A stretch of 64,000 bases of DNA, taken from Xiashengella succiniciproducens (GTDB lineage: Bacteria > Bacteroidota > Bacteroidia > Bacteroidales > Marinilabiliaceae). Numbering within the stretch: position 1 is the stretch's first letter; the number at the start of each line of letters is the position of its first letter. The position numbers and the translations under genes were made by a program. The notes below the pieces were generated by a model, which was not told the origin of the DNA, searched no databases, and worked only from the letters and a program-made list of their open reading frames with translations. The stretch lies in NCBI RefSeq assembly GCF_023674465.1, contig NZ_CP098400.1, positions 1,888,801-1,952,800 on the forward strand, given 5' to 3'. Below, one piece after another: positions 19,698 to 28,609 of this stretch.

Positions 19698-19731
19698 ATA
19701 AAAAATTGCAGGAACCGTAGGTCCCTGCAAC
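19698..19731 (-). terminator. Rho-independent terminator for the minus-strand T9SS cargo operon
   Basis: Read on the minus strand, TTGCAGG...CCTGCAA closes a short loop and runs into TTTTTTATTG. It lies 33 bases past the stop of the small 65-residue gene and marks the end of that transcript. Confidence 0.8.
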
Positions 19732-19763
19732 TAAGAACTTTATTAGCAAGAGACTATCTCTTA

Positions 19764-19961
19764 CTATTCAAATGGATTGTTTTCAAAACTTCTGCTTTTA
19801 TTGCTCTGATCTAACCCTTCTCCACTTTCATCTGCTGGCTCTGGACCACCTGTACCACCTGGGTTGTCTGGATTATTCTCACTAGACATCACCAAGGAAA
19901 GCTCTGAGTCTAGTAGAAATTCTGCAATAAGTGGTCGGGCATATATCTTTCGTTTCACCAT
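19764..19961 (-). CDS. Small hypothetical protein downstream of a T9SS cargo gene
   Basis: A 65-residue ORF starting MVKRKIYARPLIAEFLL, then a Ser/Asn/Gly/Pro-rich acidic tail with NPDNPGGTGGPEP. It has no membrane helix or clear signal peptide. It starts 38 bases after the stop of the 1255-residue T9SS protein and ends just before a terminator, so it belongs to the same transcript. Its pattern (Lys-rich start, Tyr and Pro near position 7-10, a Leu/Glu stretch, then a disordered Gly-rich tail) recalls many small unannotated Bacteroidales ORFs. I do not know a function. Another ATG lies 24 bases upstream and overlaps the intergenic space. Confidence 0.6.
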   Translation of the reverse strand: MVKRKIYARPLIAEFLLDSELSLVMSSENNPDNPGGTGGPEPADESGEGLDQSNKSRSFENNPFE

Positions 19962-19999
19962 TAACTTAGTATTACATCGGAGCAAATTTAAGCAAAAAC

Positions 20000-22900
20000 T
20001 TATTTAACAACAATCTTTTTACTTATAGTGTTTTCACCCTTGTTAGAGTATAAAGTCAAGATATATACACCATCCGGGTAACGTCCGATATTAACCATTC
20101 CTGCAGTATCTAATACATCACTTTTTACTACTCGACCTGAGATATCAAAGAGTGAATATTTTTCACCAATCATTGAATCAACAACACTAACATACAAGTT
20201 ACCATTATCAACTAAGTATGAAAGATTAAGTTCATCATCAGATAATTCAACAGGTTTGGCTGATGTAATTACAGAATCAGTAAACTTCAACACAAATCTG
20301 CTATTATTGGTCCCTGTAGTATTTACCGAGAAAGTATATGGACCGTCTTTAAGTAGGTTAATCTCATTTGAAGCCAAATTATCTTTTAGGATAACATCAA
20401 CTCCACTTAGATTCAGCTCACTCAGGTCAATCGTATATGTTCCAGATTTCCTTGCTACAAATCCTAAACCAACCTCTTTATTTTTAACATAGGGAACAGT
20501 GTTGATAGATAAACTTGTGCTACTATTAATCGTGTAAATTTCAAATGGATTTTTTCCGTCTCCAAAACGCTTTTCCGTATCAAACTTGTCTATTCCATCA
20601 TTCGCTTCATCGATAAAGACTACAGCAAGTTCATCAGCATACTCACCATTACCTACTCTTAACTTAAGATGATTAGGTTTAACAGATGTTGATTTTAAAA
20701 AATTTGATTTATTCTCTACCTGTGCACTGCGTGGTATAGTCAGATCAGCGCCAGGCTTTCCAATTTTTACCTTTACAAGAAATCCATGATTTGAAGGAAT
20801 TGTACCATCTGCACCACCAATACCAACACCAGACTCTTGATTAAATGCATTGTAAATTGCATCTTTTGGATCCCACAACCAGTAGTTGTTCTCAATATAA
20901 TCTTCAATTCCAGAGTTTGCATCAATCAATTTTTTCCAGCTTAATGCAGAAGTAAATGGATTGCCAAGGAAATTCCAACCATAGCCTTTGCCTTCTGTTC
21001 TATAAAGTTTAACAAGTATTGATTCTGTATTGATAGCACCACATAATAATAGATTATTTAAAGTATAAACAGCATAACCAACACCAGGAGTCATGTTGTT
21101 TATTCCATTATTATGCCACATATCTGTCTGATTTTCAAACCACCTCATCTGATAACCTGACCCAGAGTTAATTGGATTAGCACCAAGAGTTGGGGAACCC
21201 ATAAAATACACCCTTGACAAATCTTTAACAGGAATATACTGATGTACAAATACTTTATCTGCATCAACCTTAAGTGTACCTCCAGTAAATATGTATGAAG
21301 CATTTACTTTATCGGCAGCTGATTCAAGATGGAATTCACCTGTCAGATTTAGCATGCCTCCTTTTTGAGTTAACAATCCACCAGCCTCAACCGTTAAATT
21401 ATGTAACCTAACATTGCCTCCGTCTTGAATAATTGGATATTTAGATAATCCATCAGGAATTCTTACACTCTTTCCTGCTATGTATGTACCACCCCAGTTA
21501 TCGGGATCTTCCCAAACAGTGACATCTCCCATACCAGTCCAAGTAAATTCACCGTCAGTTTCAAAACTGACTGTTGTACTATCAGATTCAGAAGTATTAC
21601 CACTCAAGTCTTTTACCTTACGAATTATCAACTCATATGAATTTAGTGGAGTCAATTCCTCATTTGGTGTAATAGTAATTCTTGTACGTTCACTTATAAC
21701 AGTATTATCTATTGTAAACGGTATACTCTCCTTTAGATCTTCCTCTCCTACCATGTAAAGAGCGAAATCCTCAGTGCTAAGCGCATTTCCTTGAAGATCA
21801 ACTACTCTTTCAGAAAATGTTACTAATAGTTTTCCATCACTAGGAAATGCAAGAAACTCATTTATAGGATAAGTACTGTAAATCTTGGGTGCTGTCTTAT
21901 CAATAACCAGTGTTCTTACCTCGCCAAATTTAGATAGTTCATCAGTAACCTCTCTTTTATATACAACATGTAGATAATACACACCCTCTGTCGCAGTAAA
22001 TCCATTGACGTCAATTGAAGTAGGATTATCATTATCCTTAATATCTTCATTGATAAACATAATAGCAGGATCACCATAATGATTCTTGCTAGCTGCAATG
22101 CTATCAGGCGCAGGAGCTATTGGGCTCATGGTAATTACACCATAAACCATTCCAGGAAAATCTGCATGTACTTCAAGTGTAAATCCAGAAGCACTCATAT
22201 TACTAAGTTTTGGATATCCTTCCTGCCAAAGAGGAGGACGACTTTCCGTTCTGAAGTACCAAACTTGTGAAGAAATGCTGCCACTAACTGTATCAACACC
22301 AGCAAAGGGAGCATCAGTAATTTCAGACCTTACATATCCCTCTTCAATAACAACATAATACTCTGTTTCATAACTCAAAGGAGAGCTACTCAAATCCACA
22401 ATCAGCTCATATCCATCTTCCGAAATACTAACATTTTGAACCCCAACGGCAAAGGTCTTTATTAAACCTACTTCATTATAAATAAGAAATAACTCATTAT
22501 TGTCACCAAACTCAATTTTTTCGTTAAAAGTTAAACGCAATTTAGTATCCCTTGAAACCTCAGGGGTGCCAGGAGCCGGAAAATATCCATCCATGACAAC
22601 ATAAGGAGGATCAGCAGGAATTGGCTCTACCTCCGTGGTAAAAGACCACTCGCCAGCATCAAAACCAGTAAAATACACCTCACTACCAACACGCTTAATC
22701 AGGGTTGAAGCAATCCTAACATCGTAAACAGTTTCATACTCTGGCAAAGGATTACTGGACAAGTCTATTTGCAGCGTGTTGTTGTTGACGATGCTGACAG
22801 AAGAAGAATTTTTTGTAAGAACCCTCACCTCAACACCGTCAGAATATATTTCTATATTCCCTGAACCCAATTCAATATCCTTATCAAACTCCAAGGATAA

Positions 22901-23767
22901 AACAACATCTTTCAAAACCCCATCATCATTGTGAGCTGGAGAGAGAACTGGATTCTCTAGTGGAAGATAAACGGTGGTAAAGTCCCAGGCATCTTTATCT
23001 GAAAGACCAGCAAATGGCGCTCCAGAGGTAGTTTCAACAGCACCATTAGGAATTACCACATAGTAATGAGTCCCTTCTGCCAAATCGGTTGTGGGATTAA
23101 TAATTAAATCACTACCACTAACCGAAAGTCCAGTGGTTATTGTCTCCACTACCGATTCGGATTGATAGTCATAGATATGAACTTCGGCACTAGTCCCTAG
23201 TTGAATATTCTGATTAAAGGTTGCAACCAGACTGGCATTAAGAGCAACATCACTTGCACCATCCTCAGGCACCTGAAGGTCAAGGGTGAAAGGGGCTGCC
23301 TCCGTGGTAAAAGGAACCGCTGTCGGTTCGGTCGCACCAATTACGGAAGTTTCAAAATCTTCTGTCGTAACAAAATAAGCGACATAAGATGTCTCCGAAC
23401 TCAAGTTATATGCCTCAATACTAAACTCAGTACCGGGAGCAGACAAACCAATCTCGCCATAACGCCCTTCAGGAATCAGCTCTCCATTTCCATCTAAAGA
23501 CCAAGAAATTACTTCTGCGATATTAGGCTCATCTTCATTAGCGTCTAAAACTATGAATAATGTATAGTGGGATGGGGCATACACCGGTCTCGGCGTAAGT
23601 TGTATCATCCCCCCCACCGAAGCACTGACATTAAGCTTAGCTGATTCGTGGGTAATATCACTCACATTTGGGTATCCTGGGGTATAGGACTCCTGTCCCC
23701 ACACGCCACCTACTACCAGAAGGCTGAGGGCGGCTGTCATCCACACTTTGAGTAAATATTGTTTCAT
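20000..23767 (-). CDS. T9SS type A cargo protein with repeated Ig-like (SbsA-type) domains
   Basis: A large secreted protein of 1255 residues. The signal peptide is MKQYLLKVWMTAALSLLVVG, ending ...GVWGQ. At least four Big_5/SbsA Ig-like repeats follow, each with the pattern LVATFNQNIQLG..., LSLEFDKDIELG..., LRLTFNEKIEFG... or LLVTFSERVVDL... and a closing WSFTTE- or WYFRTE-type strand. A beta-rich middle region of the kind found in Bacteroidota surface proteins comes next (GDVTVWEDPDNWGG). The C-terminal domain ends YPDGVYILTLYSNKGE...ISKKIVVK, the type A T9SS sorting signal. It would cross the outer membrane by T9SS and be anchored or released. No enzymatic domain is visible. A small ORF follows in the same direction. 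Confidence 0.88.
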   Translation of the reverse strand: MKQYLLKVWMTAALSLLVVGGVWGQESYTPGYPNVSDITHESAKLNVSASVGGMIQLTPRPVYAPSHYTLFIVLDANEDEPNIAEVISWSLDGNGELIPEGRYGEIGLSAPGTEFSIEAYNLSSETSYVAYFVTTEDFETSVIGATEPTAVPFTTEAAPFTLDLQVPEDGASDVALNASLVATFNQNIQLGTSAEVHIYDYQSESVVETITTGLSVSGSDLIINPTTDLAEGTHYYVVIPNGAVETTSGAPFAGLSDKDAWDFTTVYLPLENPVLSPAHNDDGVLKDVVLSLEFDKDIELGSGNIEIYSDGVEVRVLTKNSSSVSIVNNNTLQIDLSSNPLPEYETVYDVRIASTLIKRVGSEVYFTGFDAGEWSFTTEVEPIPADPPYVVMDGYFPAPGTPEVSRDTKLRLTFNEKIEFGDNNELFLIYNEVGLIKTFAVGVQNVSISEDGYELIVDLSSSPLSYETEYYVVIEEGYVRSEITDAPFAGVDTVSGSISSQVWYFRTESRPPLWQEGYPKLSNMSASGFTLEVHADFPGMVYGVITMSPIAPAPDSIAASKNHYGDPAIMFINEDIKDNDNPTSIDVNGFTATEGVYYLHVVYKREVTDELSKFGEVRTLVIDKTAPKIYSTYPINEFLAFPSDGKLLVTFSERVVDLQGNALSTEDFALYMVGEEDLKESIPFTIDNTVISERTRITITPNEELTPLNSYELIIRKVKDLSGNTSESDSTTVSFETDGEFTWTGMGDVTVWEDPDNWGGTYIAGKSVRIPDGLSKYPIIQDGGNVRLHNLTVEAGGLLTQKGGMLNLTGEFHLESAADKVNASYIFTGGTLKVDADKVFVHQYIPVKDLSRVYFMGSPTLGANPINSGSGYQMRWFENQTDMWHNNGINNMTPGVGYAVYTLNNLLLCGAINTESILVKLYRTEGKGYGWNFLGNPFTSALSWKKLIDANSGIEDYIENNYWLWDPKDAIYNAFNQESGVGIGGADGTIPSNHGFLVKVKIGKPGADLTIPRSAQVENKSNFLKSTSVKPNHLKLRVGNGEYADELAVVFIDEANDGIDKFDTEKRFGDGKNPFEIYTINSSTSLSINTVPYVKNKEVGLGFVARKSGTYTIDLSELNLSGVDVILKDNLASNEINLLKDGPYTFSVNTTGTNNSRFVLKFTDSVITSAKPVELSDDELNLSYLVDNGNLYVSVVDSMIGEKYSLFDISGRVVKSDVLDTAGMVNIGRYPDGVYILTLYSNKGENTISKKIVVK

Positions 23768-24033
23768 ACTTTTGGATCTATGATTTAAAGACTTTTAATT
23801 AACAAAGAAATTTTACTGCTCAGCACCCGCTTAAATATAAAGGGGTTTCCCGGTTTCTCCACTTAGCCTGACTGTTTGTAAGGGCTTGTTGCGCAAGCAA
23901 AAAAGCAGGCATTGATGTAAATACTACAAATTGGATGTAATATTAGCAATTTGTACGCAAAACAGGGTCAAATAGTTGCCGTAAGTGGTCGAATTATTGA
24001 TAAAGGAAACAAACAGGGTGCGCAATGGTTCAA

Positions 24034-24756
24034 CTAGAGTTTCACCAGGCGGGCCAGGTAGTCAAAGTGGGTACCGTCAGCAATTTTTTCACATCTGAAT
24101 CCATGCTGCTCTGCGTAGTATGACAAAAGCTCTGAATCAATAAAGAGCCACTTAAAAGACTTACCTTTTATATTACCATAACTCATTCGGTAAACCACTT
24201 CGCCATAATATTTGTCATTCAGATTTATTAGCATACTGCCGTCATCCTCCAGAAAGAGGTAACGTAAATCCGAACTGTCAAGCAAAACCTGCCCCTCTGG
24301 ACTCAGCAGCTCATCAATCTTCCTGAATAACCGCGGAAATCCATCCGTAGTGCCAACCAAACCTATGCCGTTCATCATAAACAGCATCGTGTCATATGTC
24401 TCACCAACCGGACAACTAAAAAAATCTGAGTTTATTACATTTCTGACCCCTCTCTTCGAAATTACCTCACAACATTTTGCGGAAATCTCCAATGCAGTTA
24501 CATCCAGGCCCATACTCTGAAGGTGTAGCGTATGACTACCCATGCCCGCTCCAACATCCAGAACCCTGCCCCGTGCATGGTTCATGGCTATCTGCTCCAA
24601 TACCGGCATCTCAGCAAAACTGCGGAACAAGTGCTTTACGGGCAATATATCATTCTCCGCAATATCACACCACACTTTTATATCCTTCCCCTGGGACCCA
24701 TTAACCAAGTAATCTAGCCCGGCCTCACCCATCACATCGTACTGCGGCTGAATCAT
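24034..24756 (-). CDS. Class I SAM-dependent methyltransferase
   Basis: A 240-residue soluble protein. Motif I is VLDVGAGMGSHTLHL (near residues 65-79), followed by VTALEIS (motif II acidic residue) and MLFMMNGIGLVG (post-II). The rest is a small-molecule-type methyltransferase fold of unknown substrate. It lies 37 bases downstream of the DeoR-type regulator on the same strand and may be transcribed with it. The substrate cannot be told from sequence. A link to the chemoreceptor, as for CheR, is not supported because CheR domains are absent. Confidence 0.82.
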   Translation of the reverse strand: MIQPQYDVMGEAGLDYLVNGSQGKDIKVWCDIAENDILPVKHLFRSFAEMPVLEQIAMNHARGRVLDVGAGMGSHTLHLQSMGLDVTALEISAKCCEVISKRGVRNVINSDFFSCPVGETYDTMLFMMNGIGLVGTTDGFPRLFRKIDELLSPEGQVLLDSSDLRYLFLEDDGSMLINLNDKYYGEVVYRMSYGNIKGKSFKWLFIDSELLSYYAEQHGFRCEKIADGTHFDYLARLVKL

Positions 24757-24793
24757 AAAATCACGCTAACAATTTGACCGAAAGATAATAAAA

Positions 24794-25573
24794 TTATACA
24801 ACAACTACCTCTACTCCCATCTTTTCCATCGCTTCTTTGTACATCGGACTGATGCCGCTGTCGGTAATTAATACGTCAATCTGACTAATATTACAGATCA
24901 CCGCGAGGTGACGTTTACCCAACTTGGACGAGTCTGCTACAACGATAATTTTTCGTGCCATCTTAAGCATCGTCCTCTTAAGGGCAGCTTCTTCAAGGTC
25001 GGGCGACGAAAGCCCAAGATTCAGGTCAATACCGTCGGTTGCCAGAAACAGCTTGTCGCCAAAAAACATTTTGAAGTTGTCAATGGCCGTGGCTCCAACC
25101 AAAGTCAATATGCTATGCCTCATAATGCCTCCCGGCATTATGATTGTTATGTTCTCCATGTCGGCCAGCGAACTGGCAATGTTCAAGGCATTTGTTACTA
25201 CCGTCAAACGGCTGAAACGTCCCAGGTGATTGGTTATTTCACGAGTGGTTGTTCCGCTGTCTATTACTATGGTATCCCCGTCTTCTATAAAACGGGCTGC
25301 CCTACGACCGATGGCTTCTTTCTCCTTTACATTCTTGCTCTTCTTCTCCAGAAAACGAAGATCCAGGGAGGCCTTCTCAGTCTTGATGGCGCCTCCCCGG
25401 GCTCTTATTAATAGATTTTTGCGTTCCAGATAAGCAAGATCGTTGCGAATGGTTACTTCACTTACGTTGAAGTAACGACTCAGATCATTGACATTGACCT
25501 GGCCGTACTCATCCAGCATTTTAATTATTAAACCCCTTCTACCTGCTGTTGTTTCAGGGTTATACCTGCTCAT
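24794..25573 (-). CDS. DeoR/GlpR-family transcriptional regulator
   Basis: A 259-residue cytoplasmic repressor. The N-terminal winged helix-turn-helix (about residues 5-60) carries [19 protein letters not shown]. The DeoRC sensor domain (about 75-235) carries DSGTTTREI, the PGGIMRHS motif and [13 protein letters not shown], which bind phosphorylated sugars in relatives. Its ATG overlaps the 3' end of the chemoreceptor gene by 14 bases, so the two are translationally coupled. A sugar-binding lipoprotein gene is divergent from that pair. A role in sugar-responsive control is inferred from family and neighbours. Confidence 0.92.
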   Translation of the reverse strand: MSRYNPETTAGRRGLIIKMLDEYGQVNVNDLSRYFNVSEVTIRNDLAYLERKNLLIRARGGAIKTEKASLDLRFLEKKSKNVKEKEAIGRRAARFIEDGDTIVIDSGTTTREITNHLGRFSRLTVVTNALNIASSLADMENITIIMPGGIMRHSILTLVGATAIDNFKMFFGDKLFLATDGIDLNLGLSSPDLEEAALKRTMLKMARKIIVVADSSKLGKRHLAVICNISQIDVLITDSGISPMYKEAMEKMGVEVVVV

Positions 25574-27344
25574 TTTCGAGTTTGAATTTTACAAGGGTCT
25601 TGTTCAATTTGTCAGAGAGCTCTTCAAGTCTGTGTGCTGCATTATTTATATCGTCTGAGGTTGAAGCGTTACGCTGGGTAACTGCATTCAACTGCTGCAG
25701 TGCATTGTTGATCTGCTCTACTCCTGTCTCCTGCTCCATAGATGCTACTGTGATCTCCTGAATCAGTGAAGCTGTCTTTTCTATCTCAGGAGTCAACTGC
25801 TCAAGCTGCTCCAGCGCATTCACAGATGACGCGTAAGTAGTCCCGGCCATGGCATTGATCTCGGCAGCGGCCGCCTGACTTCTCTCAGCAAGCTTGCGAA
25901 CTTCGGCAGCTACTACTGCAAAACCCCTGCCCTCTACTCCTGCACGAGCTGCTTCAACAGCAGCATTCAATGCAAGGATATTGGTTTGAAAGGCTATGTC
26001 GCTGATCACGGATACCTTTTGAGTGATCTCTTCCATACTCGCGGTTGCCAATCTTGATGTATTGTTGCTGCTTTTCATGCTAACAGAAGCCAACTTGGCA
26101 ATAGACTCTGTGGTCCTGGCATTATCTGCAGTCTGTTGAATATTGGCGTACATCTCTTCCATTGAAGATGAAACTTCTTCGGCTGCAGATGCCTGTTCTG
26201 CTGCACCGGAGGCCATCTCCTCAGAACGCTCTACAAGTACGTCACCGGCTTCATCCAGTGCTCTTGCGCTTATTGCTATATCGTTGATCAGTTCCCTGAG
26301 GTTGACAACCATGTTGTTCAAGGCTGCTGCCAGGCGTCCAACTTCATCCTTGCGGGTAGTGTCAAAACTTACTGTCAGGTCGCCTTCTGCTATTTGTTCG
26401 GCTCCTCTTACACCCTCAAGTATAGGTTTTGTGATAGATGGCGGCAGGAAGATAAAGGCTATCAGGCCTATTATAACCATAAAGATTACTCCAACAATAA
26501 TCAGATTCCTGACATTGGTGACCACGGTAATGGAATTGCTTCCTACTACTTTCATCTGTTCCTGACCAAGGTCAGAAACAGTGCGGATATCCCACATGAT
26601 CTCTTTTGCCATTTCAAAGGCAATAATCTCTGACTTGCGGGCTACTGTATAGTCGTCAATATAGGTCTCAGCAGCATTTACGAAATCCCTCAGCAAACCG
26701 GATACATTGCCGGGATATGAGTTATTTCTTATCATATTGCGAAGGGTCGCCAGATCATCCAGCTTGGACTGCATGTTGATAGAGTATCTGTTGATCTCGT
26801 CTGCCTGTAGTGAACCCCAGATACCCATGGCCAGTGCTCCTGCAGTTTGTACCGAACCGTTGTAGCGGTTGGCATTGATTGCTGTGTATAACTTGCCACC
26901 TATTTCTTCAAGGGCCTTGCGACTTTCGCTCACCTGGCCCTGGAGGGCAAAGTGAGTGTTTAGGTGCGACCTGTATCTCTGGATGCTTTCCTTCAATGGC
27001 ACAAGAGCCTCGCTATTGGATTCTTCTCCAAGATTCCCGTCCATCTCTATCAAGCCTTCAAGGGCTCCGTTGAAAACTTCAAATTCGTTTTCACTTCTGT
27101 ACAGGAAATAATCATTGGCAGTAAAATCATAGGATCTTATGTACTCAGACAACTTCCACCATGATTGAGAAGTCTTGATAGCTCCGTCAACATAAGGAAT
27201 GTACTGATCTGTCAGTTTACTGATATCCCTGTTTACCCTAATCAAGTTAAACATTGTATATGCACCCATCAGGAATGCAAGTACCAGCACGAAACCCAAA
27301 GCACTTCTGATCTTTGCGTTTATGTTCAAATCTCTCCACTTCAT
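25560..27344 (-). CDS. Methyl-accepting chemotaxis protein
   Basis: A 594-residue membrane chemoreceptor. Helix TM1 (about residues 14-34, [18 protein letters not shown]) is followed by a helical periplasmic sensor of the four-helix-bundle type. TM2 (near 283-303, [19 protein letters not shown]) and a HAMP domain ([12 protein letters not shown]...[11 protein letters not shown]) come next. The long cytoplasmic coiled coil has the conserved tip [20 protein letters not shown], which docks CheA and CheW. There is no C-terminal pentapeptide for CheR. The ATG at 27344 is preferred to an in-frame TTG 6 bases upstream. It is coupled to the DeoR gene and divergent from a sugar-binding protein. No other che gene is in the window. 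Confidence 0.93.
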   Translation of the reverse strand: MKWRDLNINAKIRSALGFVLVLAFLMGAYTMFNLIRVNRDISKLTDQYIPYVDGAIKTSQSWWKLSEYIRSYDFTANDYFLYRSENEFEVFNGALEGLIEMDGNLGEESNSEALVPLKESIQRYRSHLNTHFALQGQVSESRKALEEIGGKLYTAINANRYNGSVQTAGALAMGIWGSLQADEINRYSINMQSKLDDLATLRNMIRNNSYPGNVSGLLRDFVNAAETYIDDYTVARKSEIIAFEMAKEIMWDIRTVSDLGQEQMKVVGSNSITVVTNVRNLIIVGVIFMVIIGLIAFIFLPPSITKPILEGVRGAEQIAEGDLTVSFDTTRKDEVGRLAAALNNMVVNLRELINDIAISARALDEAGDVLVERSEEMASGAAEQASAAEEVSSSMEEMYANIQQTADNARTTESIAKLASVSMKSSNNTSRLATASMEEITQKVSVISDIAFQTNILALNAAVEAARAGVEGRGFAVVAAEVRKLAERSQAAAAEINAMAGTTYASSVNALEQLEQLTPEIEKTASLIQEITVASMEQETGVEQINNALQQLNAVTQRNASTSDDINNAAHRLEELSDKLNKTLVKFKLENEQV

Positions 27345-27522
27345 TTTCAATTCCAGTTAATGTTGCTATTCTATGTTATTATCATTTTTTTAGAAACCTT
27401 TTTTACAAAAAAGGACTATAAAAGTAGTGGTTTTATCCTTACTATGACATTTACAGTGTTATTTTTGCAATTTGGCCTTAATGTACTTTATTAATACTTT
27501 ATAATATTTATACCTTAATAAA

Positions 27523-28536
27523 ATGAAAAAAGATTCAAAAATATTCGGGTTTATTTTACTCTTTTTCATGGCGTTTGCTATATCGGGATGTAAGAAGAGT
27601 GAAAGTATAAAGATCGGCTTCCTTTTCAATTCTGATATAACCTACCGCTTTGTTATTGAGAGTAATTATTTCGCAGAACGTGCCAGGCAACTGGGAGCCG
27701 AAGTAATAGTAAAACATGCCAACGACAACGCCAGCCTTCAATACGAGATGGCTATGCAAATGAAGGAGGAAGGAATAGACCTGCTGACTCTGGTCTATAT
27801 CAATGAGATTACTGCCGATGCTATTGTCCGCGATATGAAGGCCGATGGTATTCCTGTGATAGCATACAACAGACTAATACCCAACAGTGACCTGGATATG
27901 TTTATCGCCGGAAACAACGTAACTCTTGGTGAGGCCATGACTGGCTTTGTCACAAAGTTGGTACCTCGCGGTAACTATATGCTATTCGGTGGGGATAAGT
28001 TTGACCGTAATGCTATCGAACTCCAGGCTGCTATTGATTCAGTGCTTGAACCAATGATTGCAAGGGGTGATATCAAGGTGCTTTACAAGACTTTTACTGA
28101 AAACTGGGACGGTCGCAATGCAGCTTTTGAACTGAGACAGTTTATGCAAAACTCAGAGGAACGTCCAGATGTGATTATCTCATGCTTTGACGGTATGAGT
28201 CACAGCATGATAGAGGTGCTCAAAGACTGGGACCTTGACGGTAAGGTATTATTCACCGGACAGGATGCCCAGATTGAATCTGTTCGTGACATTGTTGCCG
28301 GTAAGCAACATATGACTATGTACCACCCCTTCAAGGAAATTGGCTACACTGCTGCTGAAGTGGCTGTGGCAATGGCTAAGGGCGAAAAGCTGGATAAGTT
28401 TAACATAGTCTATACTGACAACGGCCTTAAGAAAGTGCCTACTATCCAAATCAACTCTATTCCTGTTACCCAAAATGACATTGACAGGATTCTGATTGAT
28501 GGCGGTGTTTATACAAGAAACGAAGTGTATCAATAA
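27523..28536 (+). CDS. Periplasmic sugar-binding lipoprotein (xylose/ribose type)
   Basis: A type I periplasmic binding protein of 337 residues. The signal peptide ends in the lipobox ISGC (Cys near residue 22). The two-lobe fold starts SIKIGFLFNSDITYRFVIE. The ligand-site-like strand VIAYNRLIPNSDLDMF and the DAQIESVRDI hinge-region motif resemble D-xylose-binding protein XylF. It is encoded alone, 178 bases from the divergent chemoreceptor gene. No ABC ATPase or permease gene is near, so it is likelier to feed a receptor than a transporter in this locus; that is inference. The sugar is unknown. Confidence 0.85.
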   Translation: MKKDSKIFGFILLFFMAFAISGCKKSESIKIGFLFNSDITYRFVIESNYFAERARQLGAEVIVKHANDNASLQYEMAMQMKEEGIDLLTLVYINEITADAIVRDMKADGIPVIAYNRLIPNSDLDMFIAGNNVTLGEAMTGFVTKLVPRGNYMLFGGDKFDRNAIELQAAIDSVLEPMIARGDIKVLYKTFTENWDGRNAAFELRQFMQNSEERPDVIISCFDGMSHSMIEVLKDWDLDGKVLFTGQDAQIESVRDIVAGKQHMTMYHPFKEIGYTAAEVAVAMAKGEKLDKFNIVYTDNGLKKVPTIQINSIPVTQNDIDRILIDGGVYTRNEVYQ

Positions 28537-28555
28537 GTCTCTGATAGAAGAGGTG

Positions 28556-28606
28556 ACTTCGCCAGGCTCAGCTACCGGATAACTCAGTCTCTGAGCCTGT
28601 CGAAGT
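28556..28606. repeat. REP-like intergenic inverted repeat (possible bidirectional terminator)
   Basis: ACTTCG-cc-AGGCTCAG, 19 bases, CTGAGCCT-gt-CGAAGT: a 14-base interrupted inverted repeat between the convergent sugar-binding-protein gene and rlmD. It resembles the dispersed CTTCGACAGGCTCAG-type repeats known from many Bacteroidota genomes. A degenerate copy lies at 14909-14949. No T-run follows, so it is not a standard terminator. Confidence 0.65.
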
Positions 28607-28609
28607 ATA

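Noticed and set aside
27523-28536. Part of a xylose ABC import operon
   Set aside because: No ATPase or permease gene lies on either side; the neighbours are a chemoreceptor and rlmD.
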